The notes below the pieces were generated by a model. It saw nothing but the letters and a program-made list of their open reading frames with translations, searched no databases and was not told the origin of the DNA. 64,000 nucleotides of DNA from Mycolicibacterium sp. HK-90 (GTDB lineage: Bacteria > Actinomycetota > Actinomycetes > Mycobacteriales > Mycobacteriaceae), in contig NZ_CP129613.1 in assembly GCF_030486405.1 (NCBI RefSeq), forward strand, positions 2,790,001 to 2,854,000, given 5' to 3'. Shown in pieces: positions 56,859 to 64,000 of this stretch (within the stretch, counting starts at the first letter, position 1; every line of letters starts with the position of its first letter). The position numbers and the translations under genes are program-made.

Positions 56859-57497
56859 TCAGAGCCCAGATTGAGGAACCAGGAGACCGCGCACGCAGAA
56901 CTCGTAGATATGCACGCCTTCGATGGGGGTTCCGTTGAGTTCGACACCCAGCGAGCGCAGGCGCATCGCGCCGAGCACCGACTGCATGATCAGGGCCGAG
57001 GTGCTCTGTACGTCGATGTCGGCACGGAAGCTGCCGGCGTCCATTCCGCGGCGCAGAATGTCGCCGATGAGCTCGTGCAACGGCGCCAGCACGCGGGCGT
57101 ACTCCCGGGGCAGTGACTCGGCGAGGTGGTCGTTGTAGAAGGTCAGGCCGCGATTGATGCTGTCCTGGGTGCTCGAAGCCGCGGGCACGGTGATGCGGTC
57201 GATGAGCGCCCGCAGGGCCTCCGGTCCCGGCAGCCCGTCCGTGTCGGCGCGCCAGCGCTGCGTGGACTCGGCCATGATCTTGTCGATGAGGGCCAGCAGC
57301 AGCTCATCTTTGGTGGAAAAGTGCTGGTAGAACGACCGTAGTGAGGTCTTGGAACGTTCCACCACCTCCAGCACGGTGAAATCCGTGCGCCCGGTCTCGC
57401 CCAGGATGGCCAATGCCGATTTCATGAAGCGCCGGGCCCGGTCCGCCTGTGCTTCGGCGCGCGCACTGTCCGACGCTCGCTCGGCCGGCCTAGCCAT
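56859..57497 (-). CDS. TetR-family regulator of the catabolic cluster
   Basis: 212-residue regulator. HTH at about 30-75: ALAILGETGRTDFTVLEVVERSKTSLRSFYQHFSTKDELLLAL. C-terminal ligand domain with QSTSALIMQSVLGAMRLRSLGV. ATG 57497 preceded by GGAGG at a longer-than-usual 13 nt. It lies upstream of the amidohydrolase operon and divergent from the LLM gene, and matching 12-bp sites flank it on both sides, so it most likely represses itself, the amidohydrolase-fadE operon and the LLM-thioesterase operon. Confidence 0.88.
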   Translation of the reverse strand: MARPAERASDSARAEAQADRARRFMKSALAILGETGRTDFTVLEVVERSKTSLRSFYQHFSTKDELLLALIDKIMAESTQRWRADTDGLPGPEALRALIDRITVPAASSTQDSINRGLTFYNDHLAESLPREYARVLAPLHELIGDILRRGMDAGSFRADIDVQSTSALIMQSVLGAMRLRSLGVELNGTPIEGVHIYEFCVRGLLVPQSGL

Positions 57498-57531
57498 TGC
57501 GCCATCACCTCCGTCATGCTGCACTTGCGAG

Positions 57532-57548
57532 AATGACGTTACCGGTTC
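57532..57548. promoter_or_regulatory. operator candidate in the TetR / LLM divergent promoter
   Basis: AATGACGTTACC (57532-57543) repeats the site at 56784-56795; it continues as GGTTC so that GAATGAC..GGTTC forms a second weak dyad. It lies between the TetR start (57497) and the LLM start, positioned to control both. Confidence 0.6.
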
Positions 57549-57573
57549 TGTAGAAGCAATAGGCGGGTTGCGA

Positions 57574-58410
57574 TTGAGTGAGTGGTTCTTGTTCCTGCCG
57601 CAGGTGCGGTTGGACGTCGGCGACATCGTCGAGCGAGCGACGGTGGCCGAGGCGTGTGGCTTCGACGGCATCGCGTTCATCGATCACCTGGAGGCGCCCG
57701 GTGCCACCCACCAAAGCATCTGGGAGGCAATGACTGTCGCCACCTGGGTGGCCGCCCGCACCGAACGCCTGCGAATCGGTCACCTGGTGCTGTGCGACGC
57801 GTTCCGGCATCCGGCGGTGCTGGCCAAACAGGCCGTCACCCTGTCGGAAGCCACCGGCGGCCGCTTCGAGCTCGGCCTCGGTTCGGGTTCCTGGCCGCAG
57901 GAGTTCGAGCGGTTCGGGATCGAGACCGGTGACGCCGCGGCGCGGGTGCGCAGGCTCGAGGAGAACTTGCGGCTGCTGTCGCAGTACTGGGGCGCCGACG
58001 ACGAACGGGCGCAGACTCCGCGTCCGGTCCATCCAATTCCGTTGGTACTCGGGGGAACCGGCAAGCGCATGATGGACCTGGTGCGGGCCCACGCGGACTG
58101 GTGGAACGTCCCGTCACATCAGCTCGATCGGCTGCCGGCGTTGCTGCCGACGGTGGGCGGCACCCGGGTGTCGCTGCAGCAGATGGTCGGCTTCGTGGGT
58201 CGCGGGGCGGACCGTACCGCGGTGACCGAGCGCAGCACCCGGTTGTTCGGCCACCTGGGCGACGGCCTGGTATGCGGTGACGCCGCAGAACTCGCTCAGC
58301 ACTTCGCCGGGCTGTCGGCCCAGGGCGTCGAGCGCTTCTATGTGTGGTTCGCGGATTTCGCCGCACCACAGACCATTTCGGAATTCGCCGAGACAGTCAT
58401 CAACGCGTGA
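57574..58410 (+). CDS. LLM-class (probably F420-dependent) oxidoreductase
   Basis: About 278 residues of the luciferase-like fold. The N-terminal WFLFLPQ strand, AFIDHLEAPG and the GRFELGLGSGSWPQEFERFGI segment match actinobacterial F420-dependent LLM enzymes. TTG 57574 is chosen because AGGCGGG (57561-57567) is 6 nt before it; TTG 57568 is the alternative. No in-frame ATG or GTG gives a full-length fold. It likely oxidises or reduces an intermediate of the pathway with F420. Confidence 0.8.
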   Translation: MSEWFLFLPQVRLDVGDIVERATVAEACGFDGIAFIDHLEAPGATHQSIWEAMTVATWVAARTERLRIGHLVLCDAFRHPAVLAKQAVTLSEATGGRFELGLGSGSWPQEFERFGIETGDAAARVRRLEENLRLLSQYWGADDERAQTPRPVHPIPLVLGGTGKRMMDLVRAHADWWNVPSHQLDRLPALLPTVGGTRVSLQQMVGFVGRGADRTAVTERSTRLFGHLGDGLVCGDAAELAQHFAGLSAQGVERFYVWFADFAAPQTISEFAETVINA

Positions 58411-58424
58411 CAGAGAGGAACGAC

Positions 58425-59309
58425 ATGACCGCCGAATCAGCTGAGGCCACCGGGTGGACCCTGCAGATGCTGCTCGACCTGTTCGATGCGGAGCCGACGG
58501 GGGAGAACCGCTATTCCGTGCAGACGGGCATCGCCGGTGTCGACGAGCGTCAGGTCGTGGAGGGCACCCAGATCCTGGGCGCCGCCATCGTGGCGGCCGC
58601 GAAACGCTTTCCGGACAAGTCGATTCGCTCCGCGCATGCGGTGTTCGCCCGGGCGGTGATGGTGGGCCCGCCGGTCGAGCTCGACATCGACGTGATCAGC
58701 GAGGGCCGTTCCACGGCCACCGCCGTGGTCGCCGCTTCGCAGAACGGCAAGCGCTGCATCACCGTCACCCTGCTCGCCGATGTGCCGACCGGCGACGTGA
58801 TCCGTCATCACCTGCCGCGTCCGGAGGTCGCCGGCCCGGCTGACGCCAACATCTCACACATGCCGATGACCGGGCGCGAGCTCCGGTTGGTCGACGTCGT
58901 CGACGTCAACAGCCCGGACGAGGTCGGCCCGCCCGAGCTGTACGCCTGGCTGCACTATGACCCCGTCCCGGCCCGCGACGACCTGGCAAAGGCCCTGATC
59001 GCGTATTTCACCGGGCACCTGGGCATTTCGACCACGATGCGGGCACACGCGGGGATCGGTACCGCCCAGGCCCACCTCACTGTCTCGACCGCCCCGATGA
59101 CCGTCACGGTGAGCTTCCACGAGCCGGTGCGCTGGGACGGCTGGCTGCTCTACAGCCACGAGAGCACGCAGGTCGGCTCCGGCATGTCGTATGTGCGCGG
59201 TGCGGTGCACACCGAGGCCGGTGAGCTGATCGCGTCATTCAGCCAGGACGGGTTGATCCGTCCGTTGCGCACCACCGACACCAAGATCTCGGAGCACGCG
59301 CGGTTGTAG
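58425..59309 (+). CDS. TesB-like acyl-CoA thioesterase
   Basis: 294-residue double-hotdog protein. The first hotdog holds SIRSAHAVFARAVMVGPPVELDIDV; the second has TVSFHEPVRWDGWLLYSHESTQVGSGMSYVRGAVHTEAGELIASFSQDGLIRPL, where the Asp/Ser/Gln catalytic region of TesB lies. ATG 58425 follows GAGAGGAA, 14 nt after the LLM stop; the two form a small operon. It would release a free acid from CoA, or act as a proofreading step in the pathway. Confidence 0.85.
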   Translation: MTAESAEATGWTLQMLLDLFDAEPTGENRYSVQTGIAGVDERQVVEGTQILGAAIVAAAKRFPDKSIRSAHAVFARAVMVGPPVELDIDVISEGRSTATAVVAASQNGKRCITVTLLADVPTGDVIRHHLPRPEVAGPADANISHMPMTGRELRLVDVVDVNSPDEVGPPELYAWLHYDPVPARDDLAKALIAYFTGHLGISTTMRAHAGIGTAQAHLTVSTAPMTVTVSFHEPVRWDGWLLYSHESTQVGSGMSYVRGAVHTEAGELIASFSQDGLIRPLRTTDTKISEHARL

Positions 59310-59323
59310 GCCGGCGCCGCCGC

Positions 59324-60151
59324 TCAGATCTTCAGATACCCCTTGTCTGCCGGGATCTGGGCGGCGGTGACCAACGACGACGCGTCGCTCGCGAGCCACA
59401 CCACGATGTCGGAGATCTGGTTCGGGGCGATGAGCGAATCCGTCGGCAGCGCGCCGGGGGAGAAGCTGTGGATGTAGTTGGGATGGTCGGCGAACATCTG
59501 ATACATCGAAAGGTCGTTGCCCATCGGGGTATCGGTGCCGTAGGGGTGGATCGAGTTCACCCGGATCCCGAATTCGCCCAATTCGACCGCAAGTGAGTTG
59601 GTGAGCCCGACGAGGCCGAACTTGCTGGCGCAGTAGTGCGCGCAGCCCGGCACTGCCTTGACACCCGCGGCCGAACTGATGGTGATGATCGACCCGCCGT
59701 TGCCTGCCTCGATCATCGGCGGCACCACGGCCTGGATGGTGTGGAACACCCCGGTGAGGTTGACGTCGAGGGTGTCCTGCCATTGCGTCTCGGGGATCTC
59801 CCACAGCCGGCCCCAGTTCAGGACACCGGCATTGGCCACCACGACGTCGAGCCGGCCGAACTGCTCGAGTGCATCGGCGACCAGTCGGCGTTGTGCCTCC
59901 GCGTCGCGGACATCGACCTCACGCGCCAGGATCTTGCGTCCCTCGCCCTCGACGAGCGCCACCGTCTCGGCGAGATCCTCCGGTGTGGACGCGGCGTAGC
60001 CGTTGTGCTCGGTGACCGGCGCGCAGGCGTCGAGCGCGACCACGTCGGCACCGGCGCGGGCCAGGCGCACGCAGTGTGAGCGGCCCTGCCCGCGAGCCGC
60101 ACCCGTCACATACGCAACCCGGCCGGCCAACGGCAATTCGGATTCGCTCAT
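59324..60151 (-). CDS. mycofactocin-coupled-type SDR oxidoreductase
   Basis: 275-residue short-chain dehydrogenase with TGAARGQGRSH (TGxxxGxG at 16-23) and catalytic Ser160, Tyr173, Lys177. The insertion after DACAP and the C-terminal AAQIPADKGYLKI are typical of the mycofactocin-associated SDR group, whose bound NAD is thought to be recycled through mycofactocin rather than exchanged. It would oxidise an alcohol. ATG 60151 overlaps the monooxygenase stop (ATGA). Confidence 0.88.
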   Translation of the reverse strand: MSESELPLAGRVAYVTGAARGQGRSHCVRLARAGADVVALDACAPVTEHNGYAASTPEDLAETVALVEGEGRKILAREVDVRDAEAQRRLVADALEQFGRLDVVVANAGVLNWGRLWEIPETQWQDTLDVNLTGVFHTIQAVVPPMIEAGNGGSIITISSAAGVKAVPGCAHYCASKFGLVGLTNSLAVELGEFGIRVNSIHPYGTDTPMGNDLSMYQMFADHPNYIHSFSPGALPTDSLIAPNQISDIVVWLASDASSLVTAAQIPADKGYLKI

Positions 60152-61725
60152 ACGGAGATCTCCTTCAGGGGTGCGGCGGGATGCCCGGCCGACTGCGCGG
60201 CGGTCCCCGAGAACTGGTAGTCGGACAGCGGGGAGTGGTGGGCGAACCGGCGGGAGCCGGTGATGGTCTGGGGCCGGTAGTAGACGGTGTCGCTCTGGGA
60301 GTTCACGAAGTAGGTGCTGAGCCCCGCGCACTTGGTGTAGTAGAGATGAGCGACGCGGCCGCGCCGCTGCATCAGGTCGTTCCACGCGTTGAAGGCTTCG
60401 TTGCCGACCGCGACCACACCGGCGCCGCGCCTGCGTGTCTCGTCGATGATCCGCACCGCGTGTGCGGCCACCGTCTCGACGTAGTCCGGCCAGGCGAATC
60501 CGACGAATCCGAGTGGTCCGACGATCTCCCACCGGTTGGGTAGCCGCGGGTGGGCCGTCCCCGCGTAGTTGCGCAGCCCGTGGGCTCGGTAGTACTCGGC
60601 GAGGTCGAAACCGTTGGGACCCAGGATGGTGTCGGGGCGGTAAGTTTCGGGATCGGTCCACAGCTCGTAGCCGGTCGCGAGCACGAGCAGGTCGGCCGGA
60701 TGTTCGACACCGTCGGTGGTGCGCACCCCGGTTGCCGTGACCCGTTCGATCGGTGTGGTGATCAGGTTGGTGTGCGGGTTGTTCAATGCCGGGAGGAAGG
60801 TACTGGAGATCACCGGCCGCTTGGCCAGGATTCCGTAGCGCGGTACCAGCTTTCGGCGGGTCGTCCGATCTTCGACGACGCTGCGCAGCAACAGGCGGTA
60901 GAGCAGGCGCGACCAACCGTCGTAGAGCGGCATGAGCCGGCGCAGCCACCGGTCCGGCAGGCGGGAGAAGACATGCACGATGGGTGCCACCATGAAGAGG
61001 TCCATGGCCATCCGGCCCGCCGCGTTGACCACGGGCAGGACGCCGGGAACCCGCAGGGCGCGGCGCATCATCGGCGGAATGTCGAAGTCGATCTTCGGCA
61101 GGACCCAGGCGGGAGTTCTTTGGTAGACATCGAGATTGGCTGCCTCGGCGGACAGCGCGGCGGTGATCTGCACGCCGGAGGAGCCTGTCCCGATCACCGC
61201 GATGCGCTTGCCCGCGGTGTCGTAGCAGTCGTCCCACGCGTTGGGCCGCAGGATGGTGCCGGTGAAATCCTCGATGCCCTCGAGGTCGACGGTCTTCTTC
61301 GCATTGACGTACCCGCCGACGGAACTGATCACGAAACGCGCGGTCACCGGTGCGCGGTCGCGGATCTCCAGCCGCCACACGCCGGCGTCGTCGTCCCACT
61401 GCTGCCGGGTGACCTCGGCATTGGCCTTCAGGTGCTCGTAGAGCCCCAGATCGGAAGCCGTGTCCTGTAGGTAGCGCTGGATCTCCGGGCCCGGTGCGAA
61501 CAACCGGGTCCAGTGCGGGTTCGGTGCGAACGACAGCTGATACCACAGGGTGGGGATGTCGACGGCCAGGCCGGGATAGTGATTGTCCCTCCAGGTGCCG
61601 CCGAAGTCGTCACCGCGTTCGATGATGACGAAGTCGTGGATCCCTTTCTGACGCAACAGATGTGCTGCGGCGATACCGCCGGGTCCGGCGCCGATGATCG
61701 CCACCTCGTAGTCTGGTCGGGTCAT
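60148..61725 (-). CDS. flavin-containing monooxygenase (Baeyer-Villiger-like)
   Basis: 525-residue FAD/NADPH monooxygenase. FAD motif GAGPGG is at 12-17; the second Rossmann GTGSSG is in IAVIGTGSSGVQ. The BVMO fingerprint FxGxxxHxxxW[PD] reads FTGTILRPNAWD, so the conserved His is Arg. Such enzymes insert oxygen next to a ketone or hydroxylate; the altered fingerprint makes the activity uncertain. ATG 61725 overlaps the TetR stop (ATGA) and follows GAAGG. Sits in one operon with the TetR and the SDR. Confidence 0.86.
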   Translation of the reverse strand: MTRPDYEVAIIGAGPGGIAAAHLLRQKGIHDFVIIERGDDFGGTWRDNHYPGLAVDIPTLWYQLSFAPNPHWTRLFAPGPEIQRYLQDTASDLGLYEHLKANAEVTRQQWDDDAGVWRLEIRDRAPVTARFVISSVGGYVNAKKTVDLEGIEDFTGTILRPNAWDDCYDTAGKRIAVIGTGSSGVQITAALSAEAANLDVYQRTPAWVLPKIDFDIPPMMRRALRVPGVLPVVNAAGRMAMDLFMVAPIVHVFSRLPDRWLRRLMPLYDGWSRLLYRLLLRSVVEDRTTRRKLVPRYGILAKRPVISSTFLPALNNPHTNLITTPIERVTATGVRTTDGVEHPADLLVLATGYELWTDPETYRPDTILGPNGFDLAEYYRAHGLRNYAGTAHPRLPNRWEIVGPLGFVGFAWPDYVETVAAHAVRIIDETRRRGAGVVAVGNEAFNAWNDLMQRRGRVAHLYYTKCAGLSTYFVNSQSDTVYYRPQTITGSRRFAHHSPLSDYQFSGTAAQSAGHPAAPLKEISV

Positions 61726-62312
61726 TGTCGCCTTCCGGTCAGACCGGCCACGATGTGGTCGGTCACGAATCGTTTCACCGCGCGTGGACTGTCGAGATTC
61801 ACCCCGATCGGCGGCAGCAGTTCGAAGCTGAGCAGGACCCGCACGATCCATTCACCGGCCCGGGCCGGTGCGATACCGGGCTCTACCTCGCCGCGTTGTT
61901 GGGCCGCCTTGACGTACGGCTTCCACAGTTCGATCGATCGCCGCATCAGCTCGTCACCGGTGTTGCGCAGGAGCAGTACCACGACGCTTTCGTTGATGCC
62001 CCGGTGCGGGACCGAATTCGAGTTCTGCCGGTGTGCACAGATGACGACGGCCGCCGCGGCGACCTGATCGGCCAGGCTGTCGTGCCGATCGGCCTCGGCG
62101 CCGATGGTCTCGATGAACGCGCCGGCGAGGCGATCGAGTGCGATCCTGATGGCGTTGTCCCGGCTGCCCAGCGCGTTGTGCACGGTGCCGCGCGAGACCC
62201 CGGCCCGTTCGGCCACCGCGGTGAGGCTGAATTGCCTTGGGCCCAGCTGTCTCAGCGTCTCAGTGGTTGCGGCGAGCAGGCCCGGCGACACCGTCCGCCC
62301 GGATTCGTGCAT
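61722..62312 (-). CDS. TetR-family regulator, autoregulated
   Basis: 196-residue regulator; HTH at about 15-60: TTETLRQLGPRQFSLTAVAERAGVSRGTVHNALGSRDNAIR. The 27-bp palindrome adjoins its ATG and holds its own -10 (TAATGT, 62319-62324), so it represses its own operon, including the monooxygenase and the SDR. The inducer is probably a substrate of those enzymes. Confidence 0.9.
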   Translation of the reverse strand: MHESGRTVSPGLLAATTETLRQLGPRQFSLTAVAERAGVSRGTVHNALGSRDNAIRIALDRLAGAFIETIGAEADRHDSLADQVAAAAVVICAHRQNSNSVPHRGINESVVVLLLRNTGDELMRRSIELWKPYVKAAQQRGEVEPGIAPARAGEWIVRVLLSFELLPPIGVNLDSPRAVKRFVTDHIVAGLTGRRQ

Positions 62313-62339
62313 TTGAACACATTAACGAAATGTGTTCAA
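62313..62339 (-). promoter_or_regulatory. 27-bp operator and leaderless promoter of the TetR-FMO-SDR operon
   Basis: Perfect arms TTGAACACATT (62313-62323) and AATGTGTTCAA (62329-62339) with a 5-nt spacer, directly before ATG 62312. On the minus strand TAATGT (62319-62324) sits 6 nt before the ATG, a leaderless -10 inside the operator. A repressor here would block RNA polymerase directly. Confidence 0.8.
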
Positions 62340-62344
62340 CATGG

Positions 62345-62791
62345 TCAGTGTTTGACCAGATCCGCGGTGGCCGCATCCAACACGTCGTTGAACACCCTGG
62401 TGAGCATCGGACGGCCGACCCAGCGGGTCAGCGCACCGCCGACGAGTGGGATCTTCACCCGGAAGGTCGTCGTCCAGGTGACGTGCGTGCCGCCGTCGAC
62501 CGCGGCGAAGCTCACCCGACCCTGCCGGTGTTCCGACGGTGGGAAACTGCGTTCGACCGAGTAGTCGAAGGAGCGTGGGGCGTCGTAGCCGGTGATGCGT
62601 TCCCGGAACCAACCGATCACCCAGAAGAGGATGCGCAGTGCCCCTTCTCCGTAGGGGGCCTGCCGGCCGGGTTCGGCCAGGCGCTGCCGGAGCACCAGTG
62701 GTGAGCGGGTGAAATTGGCCGCATTGCTCATGAAGTCGAACACCTCCTCGGGTGTGGCTGCGATGGTGCGTTCGACGGTGACGGTCTGCAT
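62345..62791 (-). CDS. SRPBCC / polyketide cyclase-like protein
   Basis: 148-residue helix-grip protein with TVERTIAATPEEVFDFMSNAANFTRSP at the start and a C-terminal long helix LTRVFNDVLDAATADLVKH. Likely a lipid or small-molecule binder. It begins within the stop of the ECF41 sigma gene (TGATG) and so shares its transcript. Confidence 0.83.
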   Translation of the reverse strand: MQTVTVERTIAATPEEVFDFMSNAANFTRSPLVLRQRLAEPGRQAPYGEGALRILFWVIGWFRERITGYDAPRSFDYSVERSFPPSEHRQGRVSFAAVDGGTHVTWTTTFRVKIPLVGGALTRWVGRPMLTRVFNDVLDAATADLVKH

Positions 62792-63624
62792 CAGGGCTCC
62801 TGCTGTCGAGTCAGAGTGCGCGTCGCGGCGGCGCCGCGCAGTTTGTCGGGGTTACGCACGGCGTACAGGGCGGTGACGAGTCCGTCGGTCACCTCGACGA
62901 GCAGGACCGAGTCCAGCGCTCCGGCCCGGCGGAACATGACGGCCGGCATCGAGTTGTAGCTTGCGAACGAGACGTCGCAGTCGGCCATGGTGCCCCGGGC
63001 CAATCCCGCCGTGAACTGGGCCACGCGCTGGGGGCCGATCACCGGGCGCCGCGCCGCGGCCACCTGTCCGCCGCCATCGGACAACGCCACGACGTCCGGG
63101 GCCATCACCGCGATGAGGCCGCCGATGTCGCCGGTGTGCGCAGCCTTGAGAAACTTCGTGACGGCGGCGCGTGTCACTTGCGTGTCGGCAGTGAATCTTC
63201 GCCGGCGGGCCTGCACGTGTTCGCGTGCGCGATGCGCGATCTGGCGCACCGTGGCATCGGACTTGCTCACCATCCGGGCGATTTCAGGATGGCTGTAGCC
63301 GAACACCTCGTGCAGGATGAACACCACGCGTTCGTCGGGACCGAGGGTTTCCAGCACCAGCAGCATCGCCATCGACACCGATTCGGCCAGGACGGCGTCC
63401 TCGCTCACATCCGAGGTGGTCTGGATCGGCTCGGGCAGCCAGTTGCCCACGTACTCCTCGCGCCGGCGCTTGCCGGCACGCAGGGCATTGAGGGCCTGGC
63501 GCGTGACGACCTGCACGAGATAGGCATGCGGATGGGTGACGTCACTCGCCGTGATCCAACGCAGATAGCTTTCCTGCACAACGTCTTCGGCGTCCGCGGC
63601 ACTGCCCAGGATCTCGTACGCCAA
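62791..63624 (-). CDS. ECF41-family sigma factor (SigJ-like)
   Basis: 277 residues from TTG 63624. Region 2 begins YEILGSAADAEDVVQESYLRW; region 4 is present (LPEPIQTT onward to HRAREHVQARRRRF); the C-terminal SnoaL-like domain (about 150-265) holds SDGGGQV and RNPDKL, both conserved in ECF41 and used to control its own activity. Homology to region 2 continues in frame upstream to at least 63660 (NGHRPLLFTLAY), but no ATG, GTG or TTG lies there, only CTG 63672 and ATT 63678. The real start is unclear. Confidence 0.85.
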   Translation of the reverse strand: MAYEILGSAADAEDVVQESYLRWITASDVTHPHAYLVQVVTRQALNALRAGKRRREEYVGNWLPEPIQTTSDVSEDAVLAESVSMAMLLVLETLGPDERVVFILHEVFGYSHPEIARMVSKSDATVRQIAHRAREHVQARRRRFTADTQVTRAAVTKFLKAAHTGDIGGLIAVMAPDVVALSDGGGQVAAARRPVIGPQRVAQFTAGLARGTMADCDVSFASYNSMPAVMFRRAGALDSVLLVEVTDGLVTALYAVRNPDKLRGAAATRTLTRQQEP

Positions 63625-63756
63625 CGTGAAGAGCAGCGGTCGGTGCCCGTTGAATATCTCGGTCGCGTTCAGGTGAATCCCCCTCAGCCGTCGGTGGTCA
63701 CCCTCTCAGACACCGCTCGGCGCCCGAACCGTGACAACCTTCGGCTATGAACCACA

Positions 63757-64000
63757 TCACATGGTGGCGACGTCGTGCGCGTGGTGCACGATGTCGTGCA
63801 GGTGGTAGATCGCAATCGTCGCCACGGTGAACTCGCTGCCGTTGCTGCGCAGCCCGCGTCGGGACCAGGCATCGGCGGGCACGCGGTCGTAGGTGTCGGC
63901 GACGACGCCGGCCGCCTCGAACAGTTCACCGGCCACCGCGCCGGGATCCTGTGACGCGTAGTCGTCGGCGATTGCGGTGGCGTCCTGATCCCAGTTCGGG
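63757..64000 (-). CDS. DinB/MDMPI-like protein, 5' end cut off
   Basis: The last 80 residues of a DinB-fold protein, running off the right edge. The visible part ends SNGSEFTVATIAIYHLHDIVHHAHDVATM, with the metal-site-type HLHDIVHHAHDV. Similar actinobacterial proteins are mycothiol-dependent transferases or isomerases. Frame and His spacing support a real gene. Confidence 0.7.
   Translation of the reverse strand, partial: PNWDQDATAIADDYASQDPGAVAGELFEAAGVVADTYDRVPADAWSRRGLRSNGSEFTVATIAIYHLHDIVHHAHDVATM

Noticed and set aside
1..64000. CRISPR arrays, tRNA or rRNA genes, IS elements
   Set aside because: No regular repeat-spacer pattern, cloverleaf, rRNA-like block or transposase was seen on either strand.

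Overview
This is a high-GC actinobacterial chromosome segment from a mycobacterium, most likely a rapid grower of the Mycolicibacterium type. The evidence is gene order and protein content. The genes pgsA, PIM acyltransferase, pimA, Nudix, pdxS, tesB, pdxT, yebC, ruvCAB, fadD9-type carboxylic acid reductase, gabT, yajC, secD, secF, peptide-binding lipoprotein, apt, relA, ppiB, glyoxalase II, hisS and a radical SAM protein follow the order I know for M. tuberculosis Rv2612c to Rv2578c. There is no PE/PPE gene. A urea transporter operon and a block of xenobiotic or lipid catabolism genes are present, which fits an environmental species.

Layout. 1-3788: envelope lipid genes for phosphatidylinositol and PIM synthesis, plus a membrane Nudix protein. 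3798-6218: PLP synthase genes pdxS and pdxT with tesB between them. 6280-13576: a GT39 membrane transferase, a TetR / carboxymuconolactone decarboxylase-like / dehydrogenase operon, yebC, and an alpha/beta hydrolase divergent from a second TetR. 13646-16696: an SOS-controlled ruvCAB operon. 16797-19443: small accessory proteins and a membrane-anchored beta-propeller-like protein. 19521-26645: two tandem carboxylic acid reductases whose promoters carry the same operator. 27486-37817: gabT and the yajC-secD-secF-lipoprotein-apt-relA run. 37842-42344: an MPT63-like secreted protein, two tandem cyclophilins, a glyoxalase II-like enzyme and hisS. 42431-45121: two metallohydrolases and a membrane protein, with two copies of a 57-bp palindromic repeat. 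45238-50098: urtABCDE. 50335-53015: a secreted protein, a radical SAM gene with two LexA boxes and what looks like a decayed duplicate, and an AadA-like nucleotidyltransferase. 53051-62312: a catabolic cluster (two acyl-CoA dehydrogenases, amidohydrolase, LLM oxidoreductase, thioesterase, mycofactocin-type SDR, flavoprotein monooxygenase, two TetR regulators). 62345-64000: an SRPBCC protein, an ECF41/SigJ sigma factor and the end of a DinB-like protein.

The core parts are conserved housekeeping. The best leads for something undescribed are: the paired CAR genes with a duplicated operator; the double-LexA radical SAM locus with a remnant copy; the 53-62 kb catabolic cluster, where one TetR appears to control two operons through a shared site; and the 57-bp palindrome family.
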